A stretch of DNA of 64,000 nucleotides from Bradyrhizobium sp. dw_411 (GCF_018449695.1 NZ_JAAVUY010000021.1:1-64000); one strand, 5' to 3'; positions 9,468 through 18,828 are shown, counted from the first letter of the stretch. Numbers and translations are program-made. The notes: a model not told the origin generated them from the sequence alone.

Positions 9468-10496
9468 ATGAACACCCGCGCATTCATCACAGGCGTTTCC
9501 GGACCGGAGCTGAGCGCCACCGAGCGCGAATTCATCCGCGCGCAGCGCCCGTGGGGATTTATCCTATTCAAACGGAACATTGAAACACCAGAGCAAGTTA
9601 TTCATCTTGTTCAAGAGTTGCGCAAATCTGTCGGCGAGGCGGATGCACCTGTTCTGATCGACCAGGAGGGCGGAAGGGTCCAGCGCCTCGGCCCGCCACA
9701 TTGGCCGGTCTATCCGCCGGGAGGGGTGTTTGACACGCTTTACGATATCGACCCCGCGCTTGGCCTCACGGCGGCCCGGTTGAGTTCGCGGTTGATCGCG
9801 GCGGATCTCGCCGATCTCGGGATAACCGTCGATTGCCTGCCATTGGCGGATGTCCCGGTGGCCGGCGCCGACGCCGTGATCGGTAACCGGGCCTATGGCA
9901 CCGAGCCCAGAAAGGTCGCCGCGATCGCGCGCGCGGTCACCGAGGGGCTGGAGCAGGGCGGCGTTTTGCCGGTGCTCAAGCACATTCCCGGGCATGGACG
10001 GGCGACTGCGGACACGCATTTCCGGCTTCCGGAGGTCGATACGTCAAAAAAAGAGCTTGAACGGACTGATTTCGCTGCATTTCAACCGCTTGCCGACCTG
10101 CCGATGGCGATGACCGCACATGTTGTGTTTAGCGCGCTAGACCCCGCCCATCCGGCCACGACTTCTGCGACAATCATCGGACAGGTGATTCGCGACGTGA
10201 TCGGGTTCCAAGGTTTGTTGATGAGTGATGACGTGTCGATGAATGCGCTTTCGGGGTCGATCGCCGAGCGGACCCGGGCCATCTTTGCCGCGGGCTGCGA
10301 TGTGGTCCTGCACTGCAACGGCAAACTCGATGAAATGCGCGAAGTGGCGGCTGAGACACCTGAATTGACCGGAAAGGCGCTGCAACGCGCCAAAGCGGCG
10401 TTGGCGTCGCGCCGCGCCCCGCAACCGTTCGATCGGGTCGCGGCGCGGATTGAACTGGATGCGTTGATTACTCGGGCAGGGACGGCAAGCGCATGA
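9468..10496 (+). CDS. nagZ: Beta-N-acetylhexosaminidase (peptidoglycan recycling)
   Basis: This 342-residue glycoside hydrolase family 3 enzyme removes N-acetylglucosamine from anhydromuropeptides in the cytoplasm. The family motif KHIPGHGRATADTH (about 170-183) carries the His/Asp dyad, and MSDDVSMNAL near 250 carries the nucleophilic Asp. No ribosome binding site precedes the ATG, and a plausible promoter (TTGACC at 9432, TCTAAT at 9454) would start transcription almost at the ATG, so the message may be leaderless. The gene overlaps scpA by 4 bases (ATGA), as in related genomes. Confidence 0.94.
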   Translation: MNTRAFITGVSGPELSATEREFIRAQRPWGFILFKRNIETPEQVIHLVQELRKSVGEADAPVLIDQEGGRVQRLGPPHWPVYPPGGVFDTLYDIDPALGLTAARLSSRLIAADLADLGITVDCLPLADVPVAGADAVIGNRAYGTEPRKVAAIARAVTEGLEQGGVLPVLKHIPGHGRATADTHFRLPEVDTSKKELERTDFAAFQPLADLPMAMTAHVVFSALDPAHPATTSATIIGQVIRDVIGFQGLLMSDDVSMNALSGSIAERTRAIFAAGCDVVLHCNGKLDEMREVAAETPELTGKALQRAKAALASRRAPQPFDRVAARIELDALITRAGTASA

Positions 10497-11323
10497 GCGC
10501 AGAAATTCTATCGTTTGAAACCGGACGGCCCGCGGAACTCGCGGATGACGAACCGTCGCTGGTCGTCGACGTCGAGGGCTATGAGGGCCCGCTCGATCTT
10601 TTGCTCGCGCTGGCGCGACAGCAGAAGGTCGATCTCGCCAAGATTTCTATCCTGGCGCTGGCCGATCAGTATCTGGTGTTCATCGAGGCAGCCCGGAAAA
10701 TCCGCCTTGAACTGGCCGCGGATTATCTGGTGATGGCGGCGTGGCTCGCGTTCCTCAAATCCCGGCTGCTGTTGCCCGAACCCGCCACCGCGGAGGGACC
10801 GAGCGCCGAGGAAATGGCGACCGCACTCGCCAACCGGTTGCGCCGGCTGGAGGCCATTCGCGAAGCTTCGAACCGGCTGATGAACCGTCCGCAATTGCAG
10901 CGCGATATTTTCCCGCGCGGAAATCCCGAAGCGATCGCCGAGGTCCGTCATCCCCGGTTTACCGCGACGTTGTTCGATCTGCTCAGCGCCTATGCTGCGC
11001 AGCGCCAGCAGAACGTGCTGGCCACGGTGCATCTGGCCAAGCGCACGGTGTGGTCGCTGAGCGAGGCGAGGGCGTCGCTGGAGCGTCTGGTCGGCATGGC
11101 CGAGGACTGGAGCCGCCTCGACGAATACCTGATCAATTACGTCGTCGATCCCAGCCAAAAGGCCACGGTTTTCGCGTCCAGCTTTGCTGCGGCGCTGGAA
11201 CTGGTCCGGGAAGGCGAGGTCGAACTGCACCAGCAGGAGGCGTTCGCGCCGCTGTTTTTTCGAAAGCGTCAGCCGCAACCAGCATCCGACGCGATGACCG
11301 CGCCGGATCTGCCGGCCGAGTAA
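10493..11323 (+). CDS. scpA: Segregation and condensation protein A (kleisin)
   Basis: The 276-residue product is the kleisin subunit of the SMC-ScpAB condensin that organises and segregates the chromosome. The N-terminal SMC-binding region has the typical segment YEGPLDLLLALARQQKVDL at about 25-43. The C-terminal part is a winged-helix segment with an acidic, Gln-rich extension. Start and stop are fixed by the 4-base overlap with nagZ and by scpB 22 bases downstream. Confidence 0.95.
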   Translation: MSAEILSFETGRPAELADDEPSLVVDVEGYEGPLDLLLALARQQKVDLAKISILALADQYLVFIEAARKIRLELAADYLVMAAWLAFLKSRLLLPEPATAEGPSAEEMATALANRLRRLEAIREASNRLMNRPQLQRDIFPRGNPEAIAEVRHPRFTATLFDLLSAYAAQRQQNVLATVHLAKRTVWSLSEARASLERLVGMAEDWSRLDEYLINYVVDPSQKATVFASSFAAALELVREGEVELHQQEAFAPLFFRKRQPQPASDAMTAPDLPAE

Positions 11324-11344
11324 GTGGAAGAAGGAGACCGAGCC

Positions 11345-12061
11345 ATGCCAAGCCTGGCGGAAAAGCGCATCGACGATGCCGAGGATCACGCTGTCGATCC
11401 GCAAGCGCGGCCCGAGGAATTGCGGCTCCTGGAAGCGCTGTTGTTTGCTTCCACTGAACCGCTCGATCAGGCGACGCTCGCAAAGCGGATGCCCGAAGGC
11501 GTCGACATCAAGGAAGCATTGGCCCAGTTGCAGGCGGATTACGCCTCGCGCGGCGTTAATCTGGTTCGCGTTGCCAATAAATGGACCTTCCGCACCGCTG
11601 GCGACCTGTCCTGGCTGATGACGCGGGAAAGCACCGAGACGCGTCGTCTGTCGCGGGCGGCGATCGAAATGCTCGCGATCATTGCCTATCACCAGCCGGT
11701 CACGCGCGCCGAAATCGAGGAAATCCGTGGTGTCATCACCTCCAAGGGAACGCTGGATGTTCTCTTGGAAACCGGCTGGATTCGTCCGCGCGGCCGCCGC
11801 AAGACGCCGGGACGCCCGCTGACATTCGGAACCACGGAAGCCTTCCTGTCGCAGTTCAGCCTGGAGGCGCTTGGCGATCTGCCGGGTCTCGAGGAACTCA
11901 AGGGAACGGGTCTGCTGGATTCGCGGTTGCCCTCCGGATTCAGCGTTCCGGCGCCCTCCGATGACCCCGCCTTGCGCGATGACGAGGATCCGTTGGAGAT
12001 CGGCGACCTTGAACTGGCGCTGGCGCCTGCGGTCGAACCGGAAAGCGGCGACGGAAGCTAA
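11345..12061 (+). CDS. scpB: Segregation and condensation protein B
   Basis: This 238-residue protein forms the dimer that bridges ScpA in the SMC complex. Two winged-helix domains are visible, with typical segments LEALLFASTEPLDQATLAKR and SRAAIEMLAIIAYHQPVTRA, and the ITSKGTLDVLLETGWI region between them. The C-terminus is an acidic tail of no clear function. The start at 11345 has a GAAGGAG ribosome binding site; an in-frame GTG-type start at 11324 would lie inside the gap after scpA. Confidence 0.95.
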   Translation: MPSLAEKRIDDAEDHAVDPQARPEELRLLEALLFASTEPLDQATLAKRMPEGVDIKEALAQLQADYASRGVNLVRVANKWTFRTAGDLSWLMTRESTETRRLSRAAIEMLAIIAYHQPVTRAEIEEIRGVITSKGTLDVLLETGWIRPRGRRKTPGRPLTFGTTEAFLSQFSLEALGDLPGLEELKGTGLLDSRLPSGFSVPAPSDDPALRDDEDPLEIGDLELALAPAVEPESGDGS

Positions 12062-12230
12062 TCCGTCGCCATTGCGATGATGCCGTGAGCGGGCCGCAGG
12101 GCGCACATTAACGGTGGCGACGGAACGCGGATTTGACGCGGCTTAAGTCCTTGTTTTTGACACCTCCAAAGCCTACTTTCCGGCTGGATCAGGCCGGGTC
12201 GCCGGCCTCATGTGTTTGGAGGGTTGCAGG

Positions 12231-12467
12231 ATGGGTTCGCTTAGCATTTGGCACTGGATCGTCGTGATCGCAGTCGTCCTGCTGTTGTTCGGCCGCGGCA
12301 AGATTTCGGATCTGATGGGCGACGTCGCTCAGGGCATCAAGGCCTTCAAGAAGGGCATGCAGGACGATGAAAAGACTGCAGAAAAGCCCGAGCCCGTGAA
12401 GACGCTCGATCACACGGCAACGCCGTCCCCTGCCACGCGGTCGGATGTCGGCAGCAAGGCGGTCTAA
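12231..12467 (+). CDS. tatA: Sec-independent translocase subunit TatA
   Basis: The 78-residue protein has the TatA layout: a short N-terminus, one membrane helix (about 6-21), the FGRGKISDLMGDVAQGIKAF hinge and amphipathic helix, then a charged tail. TatA oligomers form the pore for folded proteins carrying twin-arginine leaders. The start at 12231 has a GGAGGG ribosome binding site and fits the family length; an in-frame ATG at 12210 is too far upstream. tatB follows after 176 bases. Confidence 0.96.
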   Translation: MGSLSIWHWIVVIAVVLLLFGRGKISDLMGDVAQGIKAFKKGMQDDEKTAEKPEPVKTLDHTATPSPATRSDVGSKAV

Positions 12468-12643
12468 GAGGGCTGCTGATTATCCCGGCGCATGTTTTCG
12501 GCAACCTTGCCGCGGCACGTTGATCTTGCGACCGGCGTGCGGCAAGACAGGTTGAGGAAAGACGCGGGCGGTCCATATCCTTTGCAGGGTTTCTTGTTCA
12601 GGAGATAGTGGGCTGGGATTGCCTCGCGTGAGCGGAATTTTTC

Positions 12644-13153
12644 ATGTTCGACATCGGGTGGAGTGAATTCGTCGTCATCGCGGTTGTCGCGCTGATCGCC
12701 ATCGGCCCGAAGGAATTGCCGGGCGTGCTGCGCATGGTCGGGCAATGGATCGGCAAGGCGCGCAAGATGGCCGGCGAATTCCAGGGCCAGTTTCAGGAAG
12801 CCATGCGCGAGGCCGAAATGGCCGACCTCAAAAAGAGCTTTGACGAGGTCAAGGAAGCCGCCACCGGTTTTACCAGCGGCAACATCATGACTTCGCTGCA
12901 CAAGGATGTCGGTGACGCGCTGAAGATCGACGACATCGACAAGCCCGCGGCCAGCGCCGAAACGCCGGTAACACCGAGCCTCGAAGCGTCAGTGGAAACC
13001 AGCCTGTCCGGCGCGACCGTAGCTGAGGCGTCGCAGCCCGCCGCGGTCACGCACGAGGCTTCAATGCACGAACCTTCGCCGCAGCCGGTGCATCAGGATA
13101 CCCAGCCTGCCGCCGTCGAGGCCGAGCCGCCGCGGGACGCCAAAGCGTCATGA
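12644..13153 (+). CDS. tatB: Sec-independent translocase subunit TatB
   Basis: This 169-residue protein has a single N-terminal membrane helix with the TatB-specific beginning MFDIGWSEFVVIAVVALIAI, the conserved Glu at residue 8 and Pro near 22, then an amphipathic helix and a long Ala/Pro/Glu-rich tail. TatB and TatC together bind the twin-arginine signal peptide. The tail overlaps the tatC start by 4 bases, so the two are translationally coupled. Confidence 0.95.
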   Translation: MFDIGWSEFVVIAVVALIAIGPKELPGVLRMVGQWIGKARKMAGEFQGQFQEAMREAEMADLKKSFDEVKEAATGFTSGNIMTSLHKDVGDALKIDDIDKPAASAETPVTPSLEASVETSLSGATVAEASQPAAVTHEASMHEPSPQPVHQDTQPAAVEAEPPRDAKAS

Positions 13154-13974
13154 GCGCCGAGGATATCGAAGCCAGTAAAGCCCCGCTGATGGATCATCTG
13201 ATCGAGCTGCGTTCGCGGCTGATCAAGGCACTCCTCGCGTTCGGCGTCGCCTTCATCTTCTGCTTCTTCTTCGCCAAGCAGATCTACAACGTGCTGGTAT
13301 GGCCGTTCGTCTGGATCGCGGGCCCTGAGAATTCGAAGTTCATCTACACAGCCTTGCTGGAATATTTCCTGACCCAGTTGAAGCTGGCGCTGTTCGGGGC
13401 AGGGTTCATCTCGTTCCCGATCATCGCGGCGCAGATCTACAAGTTCGTGGCGCCCGGCCTCTACAAGCACGAGCGCGGCGCGTTTCTGCCCTATCTGATC
13501 GCGACGCCGTTCTTCTTTGTGCTGGGAGCGACGCTGGTCTATTTCGTGGTGCTGCCGATGCTGGTGCGCTTCTCGCTCGGCATGCAGCAGGCCGGTGGTA
13601 CGGAGACCGCGCAAATCCAGTTGCTGCCCAAGGTTGGCGAATATCTGTCCCTGATGATGTCGCTGATTTTCGCCTTTGGCATCGCGTTCCAGTTGCCGGT
13701 GATCCTGACCCTGCTGGGCCGGATCGGCATCATTACTTCGAAACAGTTGCGCGAAAAACGCCGCTATTTCATCGTGGTCGCCTTCATCATCGCGGCCGTG
13801 CTGACGCCCCCCGACGTGCTCAGCCAGGCCTCGCTCGCGATCCCCTTGCTGGCGCTGTACGAAGGCTCGATCATCGCCGTGCGCATGGTGGAAAAGCGCG
13901 CCGCCGCTGCCAAGGCGACCGGTACCACGCCGCCACCGGCAGCCCCGCCGCCCGATCCGTCGCCGGCGGAATAG
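13150..13974 (+). CDS. tatC: Sec-independent translocase subunit TatC
   Basis: This 274-residue polytopic protein has six predicted membrane helices and the conserved N-terminal segment PLMDHLIELRSRLIKALLAF that takes part in recognising the RR motif. YFVVLPMLVRFSL and the PPDVLSQASLAIPLLALYE region are typical of the family. The C-terminus is a Pro/Ala-rich extension. It closes the tatABC operon and is followed by a palindromic repeat. Candidate Tat substrates in the window are at 32164, 33680 and 48041. Confidence 0.96.
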   Translation: MSAEDIEASKAPLMDHLIELRSRLIKALLAFGVAFIFCFFFAKQIYNVLVWPFVWIAGPENSKFIYTALLEYFLTQLKLALFGAGFISFPIIAAQIYKFVAPGLYKHERGAFLPYLIATPFFFVLGATLVYFVVLPMLVRFSLGMQQAGGTETAQIQLLPKVGEYLSLMMSLIFAFGIAFQLPVILTLLGRIGIITSKQLREKRRYFIVVAFIIAAVLTPPDVLSQASLAIPLLALYEGSIIAVRMVEKRAAAAKATGTTPPPAAPPPDPSPAE

Positions 13975-14017
13975 GCCGGACGATCTGCGTTTCACCTATC
14001 ATGACGTCGCGCTGCCC

Positions 14018-14136
14018 ATGATTCGTCATGCCCGGGCTTGACCCGGGCATCCACGACTTGATCTAAGGCAGCAAAGACGTGGATGGCCGGGGCTTTGCGT
14101 GAAGACGCGCTTCGCGCTTTTGCTCCGTCATGACGC
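14018..14136. repeat. Palindromic intergenic repeats between tatC and serS
   Basis: An inverted repeat with arms ATGCCCGGG (14028-14036) and CCCGGGCAT (14042-14050) is followed by GAAGACGCGCTTCGCGCTTT (14101-14120), a segment that recurs near 20430 and, inverted, near 53161. These look like dispersed palindromic elements rather than part of either gene. Confidence 0.7.
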
Positions 14137-14149
14137 AGGAATTGAAACC

Positions 14150-15520
14150 ATGCACGACATCAAATCGATCCGCGACAATCCCGCCGCCTTCGACGCCGCG
14201 CTGAAGCGGCGCGGGCTGGCGCCATTGTCGGCATCGCTGCTCGCGATCGACGAGAAGCGGCGAGCGGCGATCATGGAGTCGGAGCAGGCGCAGGCGCGAC
14301 GCAATTCCGCCTCGAAGGAAATCGGCGACGCCAAGAAGGCCAAGGACGACGCACGCGCGGCCAAGCTGATGGCCGAAGTCGCCGAACTCAAGACCACGAT
14401 GCCGCAATTGGAAGCTGCGACCAAAGCGGCGGATGAGGAACTAGCCACGGAATTGGCGGCGATTCCGAATCTACCGCTGGATGAGGTGCCTGAAGGCGTT
14501 GACGAGCACGGCAATGTGCAGCGGCATGTCTTCGGCGCGAAGCGCGATTATGCCTTCAAGACGAAACCGCATGACGATCTCGGCGGCGCGCTCGGTTACA
14601 TGGATTTCGAGGCGGCCGCCAAATTAAGCGGCGCGCGTTTCGTGGTGCTCAAGAAAGGATTGGCGCGACTGGAGCGCGCGATCGGGCAGTTTATGCTCGA
14701 TCTGCACACCAATGAGCACGGCTACACGGAAGTGAATCCGCCATTGCTGGTGCGCGACGATGTAATGTTCGGCACGGGTCAATTGCCGAAGTTCGAGGAC
14801 GATCAGTTCTGGGCGGTCAACGGAGAATCGCTTGCGGCCGTCAATGCGCGCGATGCGACGGATGCTGATCGCCTTGAGCGTGTCGGCAAGTTGAAAAGTG
14901 AACGCCTCGGACTCATCCCCACCGCCGAAGTCCCGCTGACTAACCTCGTTCGCGAATCCATTCTCGACGACAAAGAACTGCCGATGCGGCTCACCGCGCT
15001 GACGCCATGTTTTCGCGCGGAAGCAGGGGCCGCCGGGCGCGATACCCGCGGCATGATCCGCCAGCATCAATTCACCAAGGTGGAACTGGTCACGATCTCG
15101 ACGCCCGAGAACAGCAAGGACGAGCATGAGCGCATGCTGGCCTGCGCCGAGGAAGTGCTGCGGCGGCTTGAGCTTCATTACCGGGTTATGACGCTGTGCA
15201 CCGGCGACATGGGTTTTGCGTCGCAAAAGACCTATGACATCGAGGTCTGGATGCCGGGGCAGGGCGAGGGCGGTGCGTTCAGGGAAATCTCAAGCTGTTC
15301 GGTCTGCGGCGATTTCCAGGCCCGGCGCATGGATGCGCGCTATCGTGGACCCGACGGCAAGCCGCGTTTTGTGCATACGCTCAATGGCTCCGGCACCGCC
15401 GTGGGCCGCGCGCTGATCGCGGTCATGGAGACTTACCAGCAGGAAGACGGATCAATCGCCGTTCCCAACGTGTTGCAGCCTTATATGGGCGGCGTGAAAG
15501 TCATCGCCCGCGAGCCATAA
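14150..15520 (+). CDS. serS: Seryl-tRNA synthetase
   Basis: This 456-residue class II synthetase charges tRNA-Ser (and tRNA-Sec where present). The N-terminal coiled-coil tRNA-binding arm spans about 1-110, with heptads rich in Lys, Ala and Glu, and the catalytic core follows, with RAEAGAAGRDTRGMIRQHQF near 303-322 as motif 2 and the class II motif 3 region NGSGTAVGRALIAVMETYQQ. The start at 14150 fits the family N-terminus MHDIKSIRDNP; the frame is open upstream to 14099 but runs into a repeat element there. Confidence 0.97.
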   Translation: MHDIKSIRDNPAAFDAALKRRGLAPLSASLLAIDEKRRAAIMESEQAQARRNSASKEIGDAKKAKDDARAAKLMAEVAELKTTMPQLEAATKAADEELATELAAIPNLPLDEVPEGVDEHGNVQRHVFGAKRDYAFKTKPHDDLGGALGYMDFEAAAKLSGARFVVLKKGLARLERAIGQFMLDLHTNEHGYTEVNPPLLVRDDVMFGTGQLPKFEDDQFWAVNGESLAAVNARDATDADRLERVGKLKSERLGLIPTAEVPLTNLVRESILDDKELPMRLTALTPCFRAEAGAAGRDTRGMIRQHQFTKVELVTISTPENSKDEHERMLACAEEVLRRLELHYRVMTLCTGDMGFASQKTYDIEVWMPGQGEGGAFREISSCSVCGDFQARRMDARYRGPDGKPRFVHTLNGSGTAVGRALIAVMETYQQEDGSIAVPNVLQPYMGGVKVIAREP

Positions 15521-15619
15521 TATTCGGGCATTTTGTCGCGCCAGACCCCGCCTTCGCTGTTGCGAAGGCGGCGCGTCCCGGTATCTTTGTTTCTGTTTTT
15601 TTCTGGAAACAAAATACCG

Positions 15620-16087
15620 ATGGCCCTTCATCGCGACATCTACTGGGTTGGCCGGCAATGGGCCGTCACTGGCAGCGGTATCCAGGCCTGCGACCAGAAG
15701 CAGAAGGGCAAGTTCGATATCGAGGCCGCCAGGCTGTGGGAAGACGGCGTGCTGGAAAGCACCCGCGCGCTGACATGGCTCAACAGTGAGGATTTCGAAA
15801 AGGCGCTTTCGGTTGCGCGCAAATATTATCCCGAGCCGCCTCGAAAGGAGCCGCCGGTGCCGCCGCCTGCGCCGCCGGAGCTGATTGTTTCGGGATTGGC
15901 GAGCAGTGTTCCCAAAAATACCGTCGCCAAAAACGATATTCCCAAGAACGGTATTTCCAGGGATGACATTGCGGGCGAGCTGATAAAACCGCCGCCGAAG
16001 CCGGTGGTTGGGGCTTTCGATTTGCGGATCGAAGGCTCGCGCGCGAAATTTCTTCCGGTGTGGCGTATTCGCGTCCACGGCCGCTGA
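15620..16087 (+). CDS. Conserved hypothetical protein
   Basis: The 155-residue product begins MALHRDIYWVGRQWAVTG, a start I prefer to 15533 because the upstream codons lie in low-complexity sequence next to the serS stop. The first 75 residues look globular, with a Trp-rich patch, and the region from about 75 onward is Pro-rich with short VPKNTVAKNDIPKN repeats. There is no signal peptide or membrane helix. I recognise it as a conserved protein of unknown function in Bradyrhizobium relatives, but cannot assign a role. Confidence 0.65.
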   Translation: MALHRDIYWVGRQWAVTGSGIQACDQKQKGKFDIEAARLWEDGVLESTRALTWLNSEDFEKALSVARKYYPEPPRKEPPVPPPAPPELIVSGLASSVPKNTVAKNDIPKNGISRDDIAGELIKPPPKPVVGAFDLRIEGSRAKFLPVWRIRVHGR

Positions 16088-16295
16088 AAAAACAAATAGT
16101 TCGTATTTGAATTGCACTCGCCATGATCGGAGGCGGGGCTGTTCACTTTCGCAATCGCATAATTTCACGACCCTATGGTTTTTGTGGATGCGTCTGCCTT
16201 GTCACCGCGTGCGACGATGAAAATGTCATACTGAGACGTCACAACGGTTTCAGAACCGGAGGACGGCGGTTCGGTACTACAGACCAGGATGCGTC

Positions 16296-16535
16296 ATGCC
16301 TGAATATCAACCGGTATCTTCGGCGCATATTGCAGCCATCGAGCGTCCCCGCTGCCCGGACTGCCGGCAGGATCGCATGCTGTTGTCGAAGCACGAGATG
16401 GGACGCTACGGCCGTGGTACCAGTACCTTCGAATGCCGCAAATGCGGTCGCGTTCAAACCATCATCGGATCTGATGATCCCATGCGTTCGCGCGCGAAGG
16501 GCTGGCTCGCCGGCGAGCTCAAACCGCCGACGTAA
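16296..16535 (+). CDS. Small zinc-ribbon protein of unknown function
   Basis: This 79-residue protein carries two cysteine pairs, CPDC at about 20-23 and CRKCGR at about 48-53, spaced as in a zinc ribbon. Zinc binding is inferred from that spacing. It lies alone between the hypothetical protein at 15620 and surE, with an adequate ribosome binding region upstream. It could be a DNA-binding or protein-interaction microprotein. Confidence 0.65.
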   Translation: MPEYQPVSSAHIAAIERPRCPDCRQDRMLLSKHEMGRYGRGTSTFECRKCGRVQTIIGSDDPMRSRAKGWLAGELKPPT

Positions 16536-16698
16536 GCTTAAACCGCGCGTGAAACCGCCAGTCGCCAGTGCAATCGCGGCGGCGAGGTCGTTGTTTTGAC
16601 AGGCGTTCCCTGAATTGGCCGGGTTTGCTCTAAGGGCGATAGCCGGATAATACGGCGCATCACCGCCCCGGAATCGACCGAAAAGAGCCTTTAAGCCG

Positions 16699-17466
16699 AT
16701 GCGAATTCTCTGCACCAATGACGACGGCATTCATGCCCCCGGCCTGAAGATTGTCGAGGAAATCGCACGCGCGCTATCGGACGATGTTTGGGTGGTCGCG
16801 CCGGAACTCGACCAGTCCGGTGTATCGCATTCGCTATCGCTCAACGATCCCTTGCGCCTGCGTGAAGTCGGGCCGCGTCACTTCGCAGTGCGGGGCACAC
16901 CGACCGATTGCGTGATCATGGGCGCGCGCCACATCCTCGGCGAAACCATGCCGGATCTCGTGCTGTCGGGTGTCAACAAGGGCCGCAATGTCGCGGAAGA
17001 CGTCGTTTATTCCGGCACCATCGCAGGCGCACTGGAAGGCACTATTCTGGGCATTCCCTCGTTTGCACTGTCGCAGGAATTCAGCATGGAGACGCGCAAC
17101 GCGCCGCTATGGGATACGGCGCTGAAATTCGGACCGCCGATCCTGCGCAAGGTGCTCGACGCCGGCGTACCCAAAAATACCGTGATCAACGTCAACTTTC
17201 CGTCCTGCATGTCGGATCAGGTTGCGGGCGTGCGGGTGACGCGACAGGGCAAGCGCAATCTCGGATTTCTGAAAGTCGACCAGCGGCGCGACGGCCGCGG
17301 CAATCCCTATTTCTGGATCGGCTTCGAACGCCTGGCGCAGGTCGATGTACCGGCCGAGGGGACTGATCTGGCCGCACTGGCCGCGCGTTATGTCTCGGTG
17401 ACACCGCTGCGGCTCGACCGCACCGACGAAGCGTTTTCGGAAGCGCTGACCGCGACGTTGAAATAG
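16699..17466 (+). CDS. surE: 5'/3'-nucleotidase SurE
   Basis: This 255-residue metal-dependent phosphatase hydrolyses nucleoside monophosphates and is linked to stationary-phase survival. The N-terminal motif TNDDGIHAPG has the metal ligands Asp8 and Asp9, and GTPTDCV and SGVNKGRNVAEDVVYSGT complete the active site. In many bacteria surE is followed by pcm and nlpD; here the same set appears, interrupted by a response regulator on the opposite strand. Confidence 0.96.
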   Translation: MRILCTNDDGIHAPGLKIVEEIARALSDDVWVVAPELDQSGVSHSLSLNDPLRLREVGPRHFAVRGTPTDCVIMGARHILGETMPDLVLSGVNKGRNVAEDVVYSGTIAGALEGTILGIPSFALSQEFSMETRNAPLWDTALKFGPPILRKVLDAGVPKNTVINVNFPSCMSDQVAGVRVTRQGKRNLGFLKVDQRRDGRGNPYFWIGFERLAQVDVPAEGTDLAALAARYVSVTPLRLDRTDEAFSEALTATLK

Positions 17467-17511
17467 CAGCAGTCGTCGTCCGGCCCGCGCCGGAACAACG
17501 CCGAAGATTCG

Positions 17512-17889
17512 TTAAACCGCCGCGCTCTTCAGCGTCGCATCGATCATCTTCGCCAAGGTCTCGATCTGGAACGGCTTCTGCAACGCGGGGCGATCGCGGT
17601 ACTCCGGGGGAAGACCGGACGAGCCATAGCCGGTCGCGAAGATGAAGGGACGATTGCGCGCCTTGATCAGGTCGGCGACCGGTGAAATCACCTTGCCGTT
17701 GACGTTGACATCGAGGATTGCGAGGTCGAATTCGGTGGATTGCACCAGCCGGATGGCCTCGTTGATCTCACCGGCCTCGGCGGCGACGCGGTAGCCCAGC
17801 TCCTCGAGCATATCGGCTACCATCATCCGGATCATGACCTCGTCCTCAACGAGAAACACTGAACCGCCCGGCGGTCGCGTCGCAGTCAT
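17512..17889 (-). CDS. Single-domain response regulator
   Basis: The 125-residue product is a bare receiver domain with no output domain. The acidic pocket is at Glu15-Asp16 in LVEDEVMIRMM, the phosphoacceptor is Asp60 in LAILDVNVNGK, the switch Thr is in FATGYG, and the conserved Lys is in LQKPF. The start at 17889 gives the normal receiver length; an ATG at 17931 would add a poorly conserved extension. Such proteins act by protein-protein contact or as phosphate sinks. Its histidine kinase partner is not in the window. It converges on surE. Confidence 0.9.
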   Translation of the reverse strand: MTATRPPGGSVFLVEDEVMIRMMVADMLEELGYRVAAEAGEINEAIRLVQSTEFDLAILDVNVNGKVISPVADLIKARNRPFIFATGYGSSGLPPEYRDRPALQKPFQIETLAKMIDATLKSAAV

Positions 17890-18177
17890 GATGTCAGAAT
17901 CCTTGCCCGTCCCAAGCCGAAAGGTTCGCAAATAACGCTGTCAAGTCAAGCGAGCATACACCCTCGACAGCCGCTTTAGCTTGCCAGTCGAGCAGGATTG
18001 ATCGTCAGGCGCACTAACGCCAAAGATGTACACTGGGTTCCCACCCGGGAACAGCGATTCCGGGCGAAATATTTCCTTAAGCCGGCAGCGTCTATGGCAT
18101 CACCTTGTTGGACTTCGCGGGCTCAAGGCCCGACGCGCGTGACGATCAGAACCGATAAGGCTCCAGACGGGATCAAG

Positions 18178-18828
18178 ATGCCCACCAGCCAGAAGCCGCC
18201 GGAAAAGATGATGTTTCAGCTCAACCTGCGGCGGCGGGGGATCAGCGATCAGGCGGTGCTGCGTGCCATGGAAGAGATTCCGCGCGATCAGTTCGTCGCG
18301 GCCGCCGACCGCGCCGACGCCTGGCGCGACAGCGCGCTCGGAATCGCCTGCGGACAAACCATCAGCCAGCCCTTTGTGGTGGCCTACATGACCGAGCAAT
18401 TGCAGTTGCGCCGCCATCACCGCGTGCTCGAGATCGGGACCGGTTCGGGTTACCAAGCCGCGATCCTGTCGCGGCTGTGCCGGCAGGTATTGACGATCGA
18501 GCGGTACCGGACGCTGGCCGACAGCGCGCGGGCGCGGCTCGAGAAGCTGCGCTGCGACAATGTCGAGGTGATGCTGGGTGACGGCTTCGACATCCCGGCC
18601 GGGGCCGGGGACTTCGACCGTATCATCGTGACCGCTGCGATGGAGCAAATTCCTGACGCGCTGGCGCAGCGGCTCGAGCCCGAGGGAGTCCTGATCGCCC
18701 CGGTCGGTCCGCATCAGGGTACCCAAACCCTGGTCCGGCTGGTCAGGACCGGCGGGGGTTTTGAGCGCAAGGATCTCGTCGACGTGCGTTTCGTGCCGGC
18801 GCTGCCCGGGATTGCCCGCGAGCTGTAA
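18178..18828 (+). CDS. pcm: Protein-L-isoaspartate O-methyltransferase
   Basis: The 216-residue enzyme uses S-adenosylmethionine to repair isoaspartyl residues in aged proteins. Family signals are GQTISQPFVVAYM at about 59-71 and the SAM-binding motif VLEIGTGSGYQAAIL near 83-97. The start at 18178 matches the typical length; 180 bases upstream are also open but encode no recognisable extension. It stands in the surE-pcm-nlpD arrangement found widely in Proteobacteria. Confidence 0.95.
   Translation: MPTSQKPPEKMMFQLNLRRRGISDQAVLRAMEEIPRDQFVAAADRADAWRDSALGIACGQTISQPFVVAYMTEQLQLRRHHRVLEIGTGSGYQAAILSRLCRQVLTIERYRTLADSARARLEKLRCDNVEVMLGDGFDIPAGAGDFDRIIVTAAMEQIPDALAQRLEPEGVLIAPVGPHQGTQTLVRLVRTGGGFERKDLVDVRFVPALPGIAREL

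Noticed and set aside
13093..13995. 300-codon minus-strand frame antisense to tatC
   Set aside because: Composition is that of an antisense shadow; tatC is certain.
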